Assembly (NCBI GenBank): GCA_003353795.1
Contig: PIVY01000029.1
Coordinates: 1-36,857 of the forward strand
Source: a bacterium
GTDB taxonomy: Bacteria > Krumholzibacteriota > Krumholzibacteriia > LZORAL124-64-63
Direction: 5' to 3'
Length of the DNA stretch: 36,857 bases
The translations under genes and the position numbers were made by a program. Below the pieces are notes generated by a model. It made no database searches, was not told the DNA's origin, and was given only the letters and a program-made list of their open reading frames with translations. This document shows, piece after piece, positions 32,499 to 36,857 of this stretch (positions within the stretch are counted from its first letter, which is position 1; each line of letters starts with the position of its first letter).

Positions 32499-33460
32499 GT
32501 CTGCAACCTCTTCAGCAAGTCGGCCACGGGGCGCTCGGAGATGCGGAGATACTCGTCGTCGGGGTCCAGGGTCCGCGCCTGGGCCGACATGAGCAGGCTG
32601 TTGCACAGCCTCGCGGTGATCAGGTGCGGCAGCAAGTCGCGCTCGAGGTCCGTGAGCGGGCGGGCCGATATGTAGCCGGCGGTGATGGCGTCGGCCGCGG
32701 CGCGGGGGTTGGGCGTGTCGAGCATGGCGTAGGCGCAGGCGATGGCAAGTTCGGCCACGGTGATGGTGTGGACCATGTCGCCGAAGTCGATGACGCCGGT
32801 GAGTTTCACGCCGTCCTCGCTCACGAGCAGGTTGTAGTCGTTGGCGTCGTTCTGGACGACGCTGCGGGGAAGGTCGGCGAGGTGGGGGACGACGTGCGTC
32901 GCGAATGCGTCGAGGCCGGCGGCCACGAGGGGCTGCAGGTCGGGCTCGACGTCTTCGACCAAGGGTGTGAGTTCCAGCAGATTGACCAGATCCCAGACCA
33001 AATGGCGATGAGCGCCTGGGTGGTCGAAGTCGATCAACGCGTTGTCGAGGCGGGCGAGGATTTGGCCGATCTCGTGGCGCAGTTCATCGGTGGCGCGGTC
33101 GAGCTTCGCCAGCGGCATGCCCGGAAGATGGGTCACCACGCGCAGCAGGCCTTCGTCGCCCGCAGCCGTGCGGACGGTGCTCATGACCTCGCCGTGGAGA
33201 TCCTGCACCACGGTTTGCACGACGTCATGCAGATCGGTGTGCTCGAGGTGCTGCAGCACGGCGAGTTGACAGGCGATCTCGGTGCGGTCGGATGCGGCGG
33301 GCGCGAGCTTGAGGACCCAGCGCCGGCCGTCGGCGGCGGTGAGCAGGACGTTGCGGTCGATCTCACCCGGCAACTGCGTGCCCGAGGTCTCGATGCCGTA
33401 GCGCTCGCGGGCCCATTCCTCGGCCTCGTGCATCGTGATGGTCGGCTTGAGCGGTCTCAC
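32495..33460 (-). CDS. APH-family kinase, hydroxylysine-kinase-like
   Basis: 321 aa. The GTG at 33458-33460 overlaps the galK stop (GTGA). It belongs to the APH/choline-kinase fold, with ATP lysine near RRWVLKLAP and a segment [13 protein letters not shown] (about 201-213) where the catalytic HxDxxxxN reads QxDxxxxN (Q203, D205, N210). [18 protein letters not shown] (D225) is the DFG-like metal site. The NDANDYN and DFGDM run resembles hydroxylysine kinase (HYKK), and the same domain is fused to class-III aminotransferases in other bacteria as I recall. It would phosphorylate 5-hydroxylysine or a similar amino alcohol for the lyase next door. The frame running further upstream shadows galK. 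Confidence 0.8.
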   Translation of the reverse strand: MRPLKPTITMHEAEEWARERYGIETSGTQLPGEIDRNVLLTAADGRRWVLKLAPAASDRTEIACQLAVLQHLEHTDLHDVVQTVVQDLHGEVMSTVRTAAGDEGLLRVVTHLPGMPLAKLDRATDELRHEIGQILARLDNALIDFDHPGAHRHLVWDLVNLLELTPLVEDVEPDLQPLVAAGLDAFATHVVPHLADLPRSVVQNDANDYNLLVSEDGVKLTGVIDFGDMVHTITVAELAIACAYAMLDTPNPRAAADAITAGYISARPLTDLERDLLPHLITARLCNSLLMSAQARTLDPDDEYLRISERPVADLLKRLQT

Positions 33461-34623
33461 GCCGGTGTCTCCATCACGCCCGCCGCCTGGGCGCGACCCA
33501 CGAGCATGACCGAGCCCGGGGTGCCCATCTCGGCCATCTCCTTCTCGTGTCGTTCGCGCAGGATGGACACCGAATCGCGCTCGCAGAGCGTGACCGTGCA
33601 GCCGCCCCAGCCGGCGCCGGTGAGGCGCGAGCCGAGCACGCCCGGCACCGCGCGCGCCGTTTCCACCAGGCGGTCGATGGTGGGATGGCTGGCGTCGTAG
33701 TGGTCGCGCAGGCTGTCGTGGGAGAGGTTCATGAGATTGCCGAAGGCGCGTAAGTCGCCCACGGAGAGGGCCACCTCGGCGGCGAGGACGCGGGCGTTCT
33801 CGTCGACCACGTGGCGACAACGGCCGGCCAGGTGGGGCGGCAGTTCGGCGATGTGGTCGTCGAGGAAATCGGGACTGACGGCGCGCAACGAGTCGATCGC
33901 ATCGTCGTGCTGGTGAAGCTGCGCCACGCCCTGCTCGCATTCGGCGCGGCGTTCGTTGTAGACGGAGTCGCCGAGCTCGCGACGCACGCCGCTGTCGGTG
34001 ATGACGAGCTCGTGGTCGCCGAGATTCAGTGGCACCTGGCGATAGCGACCGTCGCGGCAGTCGATCAAGAGGGCGTGGCCCGGCTGGCCTAGGCGGCTGG
34101 CCATCTGGTCCATGATGCCGCAGCGGACGCCGGCCCAGTGATGCTCCACATCGCGGCAGAGATGGACCATGGTCAAGGGGTCGAGGCGCATGCCGAAGGC
34201 GCGTTCGAGGGCCAGCGCGGCGGCGGTCTCCAGGGCGGCCGACGAGCTGAGTCCCGACGCGCGGGGGACGGTGCCGGTGACCGCGAGGTCGAGGCCGCCG
34301 TCGACGAGGTCGCGGGCGCGCATCTCTTCCACCATGCCGACGAGGTAGGGGGCCCAGTCGGGCCAGTCTTCGGTGGGTTCGTCGCCGGGGCCGTAGGTGA
34401 GCATCTCGTCGAGGTCGAGGGCGAGGAGGCGGACCTGGTCCTTGGTGGTGCGGCGGATGGCCACCTCGACGTGGCAGCCGAGGATGGTGGGCAGGACGTA
34501 GCCCTGGTTGTAGTCGGTGTGCTCGCCGATGAGATTGACGCGGGCGGGGGCGCGGGCGGTGACGATGGGCGCGTCGGTGGGGCCGAAGCGGTCGTTGAGC
34601 AGAGAGGAGATGGGTTCCGGCAT
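33457..34623 (-). CDS. galK: Galactokinase
   Basis: 388 aa, a normal length for galactokinase, GHMP kinase superfamily. The galactokinase signature ARVNLIGEHTDYNQGYVLP (about 27-45) is intact, as are the ATP loop PRASGLSSSAALE (about 125-137), the catalytic-base region CGIMDQMAS and motif 3 GAGWGGCTV. It phosphorylates galactose (or a near relative such as N-acetylgalactosamine) to the 1-phosphate. The ATG (34621-34623) follows a GGAGG; the frame to 34704 has no similarity. It is the first gene of the operon, and no galT or galE is adjacent. TAGAATG lies about 30 nt upstream. Confidence 0.92.
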   Translation of the reverse strand: MPEPISSLLNDRFGPTDAPIVTARAPARVNLIGEHTDYNQGYVLPTILGCHVEVAIRRTTKDQVRLLALDLDEMLTYGPGDEPTEDWPDWAPYLVGMVEEMRARDLVDGGLDLAVTGTVPRASGLSSSAALETAAALALERAFGMRLDPLTMVHLCRDVEHHWAGVRCGIMDQMASRLGQPGHALLIDCRDGRYRQVPLNLGDHELVITDSGVRRELGDSVYNERRAECEQGVAQLHQHDDAIDSLRAVSPDFLDDHIAELPPHLAGRCRHVVDENARVLAAEVALSVGDLRAFGNLMNLSHDSLRDHYDASHPTIDRLVETARAVPGVLGSRLTGAGWGGCTVTLCERDSVSILRERHEKEMAEMGTPGSVMLVGRAQAAGVMETPA

Positions 34624-35018
34624 GGCGGGGCCTCCAGAGTGTCGCACCATTCTAGCGGGAAGGGCGGTATATGGCCATGGTCGCTCCCTGGAATCCGAGA
34701 ACATATTCGTCCACGCCGGATGTGAGTTCCGTTGCGCTGTTCACGCCCTGGCCAGAAGCAGCCTACCGCGGATGGCTTCAGATTTGAACTCGTCGGTATA
34801 ATGGGGCCTGCTCATGGACTCCTCCTTCAAGCACAGTAAAGACTGGGAGGTGTCTAATGAAGCCGGGGGAAGTCCAGACGAATAAACAGAAGGCACAGGG
34901 ATCTCAGGGCTGAAATGAGCCCCGAATAGGATGATCTTGTGCATCCTGATATGCTAGAATCCGGCCGCTGTAAGTACAATTCTGACAGCATGTACGGAAT
35001 AAACGGTAGGTACAACTC
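34624..35018. other. AT-richer intergenic region at a composition boundary
   Basis: About 395 bp without an intact gene, between divergent galK and the reg_prop gene. Composition drops clearly relative to galK. It holds the galK leader, a transposase remnant (34741-34876) and the upstream region of the reg_prop gene (possible weak ribosome site near 35005-35010). No confident promoter was seen. Confidence 0.7.
34741..34876 (-). pseudogene. IS3-like transposase OrfA remnant and element left end
   Basis: On the minus strand a strong ribosome site (AAGGAGGAG) precedes ATG at 34813-34815 and the peptide MSRPHYTDEFKSEAI, the usual start of IS3-family OrfA. It then loses similarity and stops after 24 codons. 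A sequence beginning TGGACTTCCCCCGG at 34876 looks like the element's terminal repeat, upstream of the ORF as in IS3 elements. The rest of the element is absent. It is a degraded, non-functional relic. Confidence 0.65.
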
Positions 35019-36857
35019 ATGCGCCACGTGCAACGCCCAGGGAGCAGACAGTTAAGATTCATTCTGCTGGTTTGCCTGTTCCTCGTGGTTTCTAATTCCA
35101 AGTCGCCCGCCCAAGCCAGTCACATCACATTCTCGGAAATCTCCATCGAAGAGGGGCTTTCCCAGAGCATCGTGAGTTGCGTGATCCAGGATAGCACCGG
35201 ATTCATGTGGTTTGGCACGGAGGACGGCCTGAACCGGTACGATGGCTATCGAATCACGGTTTTACGGCATGATCCCCGCGAAGCCAACAGCCTCGGCTAC
35301 AATGAGATCCTCTCGATTCTGGAGGACAGATCCGGAATTCTGTGGATCGGCACCTTTCATGGCGGCCTGGATCGATACGATCCGGTTGCAAAGCGCTTTA
35401 CACATTATCGAAATGACCCCAACGACCCCAACAGCATCAGCCACAACATCGTCAGAACGATATGCGAGGACGGCGCTGGCATGCTCTGGATCGGCACTGA
35501 CGGTGGCTTGAACAGACTGGACCCCGAAACTGGAAAGTTCACGCGCTACCGACACGATCCGAACCTCCCTGCAAGTCTGAGCAATGACACTGTATTGACC
35601 ATCGTCGAGGACGGATCGCGCGCAATCTGGATCGGAACCGACGGCGGCGGACTCGAAAGATACGACCCCCAGCAAGATGCTTTTATCCACTACAGAGCCG
35701 ACAACGACGATTCCAGGAGCCTGGCGCACGATACGGTCAGATCGCTCTGTGAGGATAGGGATGGCGTTCTATGGGTCGGTACCGATAGTGGATTGGCAAG
35801 GCTCGATAAGGAGAGGAGCGTTCTCACACGCTATGTCAACGATCCGGATGACCCCCACAGCTTGAGCGATGATCAGATCTACGCGATATACGAAAGTCGA
35901 TCCGGAGTTCTCTGGATTGGTACCGACGGTGGTGGCTTGAACGGGTTTGACCGGGCCAGCGGTGAGTTCATCCGGTATATCAACGACCCCAACGATGACA
36001 CCAGCATCACTTACAATCAGATCCGGGCAATCTACGAGGATCGGTCGGGCGTGATGTGGATCGGCACTTACGGCGGCGGAGTCAACAAGTTCGACAGCAA
36101 ACAGAAGCAATTCCTGCTCTTCAAGCCGATCGTGAACGAACCCAACAGCTTGAGCCACGACATCATCTGGGCGATTTACGAAGACGACGCAGGGTACCTC
36201 TGGATCGGAACGCATGGCGGCGGTCTGGACAGGCTCGATCGACGAACGATGCAGTATGTGCACTATCGTCACGACTCGGCCGACCCCAGCAGCCTGAGCC
36301 ATGATATCGTCAGGGTCATCTGCGAGGATCGATCCGGTGTCATCTGGCTCGGAACCAATGGCGGCGGTATTTGCAGCTTTGATCGCAGTACCGAGAAGTT
36401 CACCACCTATCGCCACGATCCCGGCGATCCGGGCAGCCTGAGTCACGACCAGATAAGATCGATTTACGAGGACCACTCGGGCATTATTTGGATAGGCACC
36501 AATGGCGGCGGGCTCAACCGCTTCGACCGAGAATCGCAGAGCTTCAAGCACTACGGTACCGATCCGAATGATCCGCACAGCCTGAGCAATGATTTCGTCA
36601 GGGTCATCTACGAAGACTCCAGAGGTATCTTCTGGATAGGAACCCAGGGTGGTGGTCTGAACAGATTCGATCGGGAAAAGGAAACATTTACCAGTTTCCA
36701 GATCGATACGGACGATCCGAACAGTATCAGTAACAACTTCATATTCTCGATTCACGAAGATACATCGGGTGCCTTGTGGTTGGGGACCTGGGGCGGTGGT
36801 CTCAATCGGTTTGCGGTCGAACAAGAGACCTTCAGCTGCTACACGACCAAGGACGGT
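35019..36857 (+). CDS. Reg_prop beta-propeller sensor, 3'-truncated by window
   Basis: Open for 613 codons to the window end. The ATG at 35019 is followed by a signal peptide (hydrophobic run about 14-25, SPAQA near residue 32). Then come 12 visible copies of a two-component-regulator propeller repeat of about 48-49 aa, each with IYEDRSGxLWIGTxGGGLNRF-like sequence and DPNDPxSLSH spacers. In the family such propellers form the periplasmic sensor (usually about 14 repeats in two seven-bladed discs), followed by a Y_Y_Y domain, a membrane helix and a histidine kinase or other output; that part lies outside the window. Repeats are strongly alike, implying recent amplification or constraint. G+C is lower than in the rest of the window. 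Confidence 0.9.
   Translation, partial: MRHVQRPGSRQLRFILLVCLFLVVSNSKSPAQASHITFSEISIEEGLSQSIVSCVIQDSTGFMWFGTEDGLNRYDGYRITVLRHDPREANSLGYNEILSILEDRSGILWIGTFHGGLDRYDPVAKRFTHYRNDPNDPNSISHNIVRTICEDGAGMLWIGTDGGLNRLDPETGKFTRYRHDPNLPASLSNDTVLTIVEDGSRAIWIGTDGGGLERYDPQQDAFIHYRADNDDSRSLAHDTVRSLCEDRDGVLWVGTDSGLARLDKERSVLTRYVNDPDDPHSLSDDQIYAIYESRSGVLWIGTDGGGLNGFDRASGEFIRYINDPNDDTSITYNQIRAIYEDRSGVMWIGTYGGGVNKFDSKQKQFLLFKPIVNEPNSLSHDIIWAIYEDDAGYLWIGTHGGGLDRLDRRTMQYVHYRHDSADPSSLSHDIVRVICEDRSGVIWLGTNGGGICSFDRSTEKFTTYRHDPGDPGSLSHDQIRSIYEDHSGIIWIGTNGGGLNRFDRESQSFKHYGTDPNDPHSLSNDFVRVIYEDSRGIFWIGTQGGGLNRFDREKETFTSFQIDTDDPNSISNNFIFSIHEDTSGALWLGTWGGGLNRFAVEQETFSCYTTKDG

Noticed and set aside
35100-36857. CRISPR or tandem DNA repeat array
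   Set aside because: The periodicity (about 145 bp) is coding: each unit keeps the reading frame and a propeller motif, and there are no short identical repeats with unique spacers.

Overview
The window is GC-rich (roughly two-thirds to 70% G+C by eye) and almost fully coding. It looks like a Gram-negative bacterium of the Fibrobacteres-Chlorobi-Bacteroidetes (FCB) neighbourhood. A Krumholzibacteriota/Eisenbacteria-like lineage is my best guess, but it is inferred from gene families, not from a marker gene. The clues are three secreted proteins ending in a FlgD-like module with NPFNP and a final TLVR, a Bacteroidota-type dihydroorotase, TPR-tailed Ser/Thr kinases, a TonB2-type energy system and a reg_prop sensor. 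No tRNA, rRNA, CRISPR array or prophage was seen.

Layout. 1-3469 (+): lysine 2,3-aminomutase (5' end cut by the window), an SSS-family symporter and beta-lysine N-acetyltransferase, which together make the osmolyte N-epsilon-acetyl-beta-lysine. 3486-5073 (-): metallophosphoesterase, DUF3052 and NTF2-like genes, joined by 4-nt overlaps. 5212-6549 (+): dihydroorotase. 6581-8910 (-): CitA/DcuS-type histidine kinase and its response regulator. 8962-13947 (-): a six-gene TonB2-type operon in the order DUF3450, TtpC-like, ExbB, ExbD, TonB, TPR. 14061-20690: two kinase-TM-TPR proteins around an SRPBCC-domain gene. 20687-22437 (-): an ATP-grasp ligase and a methyltransferase. 22616-23851: an outer-membrane-type protein with a strong terminator, then an alkyltransferase-like protein.

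23941-25959 (+) is the most interesting gene. Two open frames are separated by one in-frame TGA exactly where a redoxin active-site cysteine should be (Trp-TGA-Pro-Val-Cys). A 6-bp hairpin with a G-starting loop follows at the distance expected of a bacterial SECIS. I read it as one secreted selenoprotein: LVIVD propeller, Ig-like domain, UxxC redoxin, FlgD-like tail. 25999-30113 (-): an arylsulfotransferase-like protein and a second secreted protein, both with the same tail, and a VWA lipoprotein.

30328-34623 (-) is a tight operon in the order galactokinase, hydroxylysine-kinase-like APH enzyme, class-III PLP phospho-lyase and nucleotidyltransferase. It may salvage hydroxylysine and galactose, for example from collagen-type glycosides. 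Composition then changes: 34624-35018 is AT-richer and holds a decayed IS3-like transposase start. From 35019 a long reg_prop beta-propeller sensor gene runs off the window end with 12 visible repeats.
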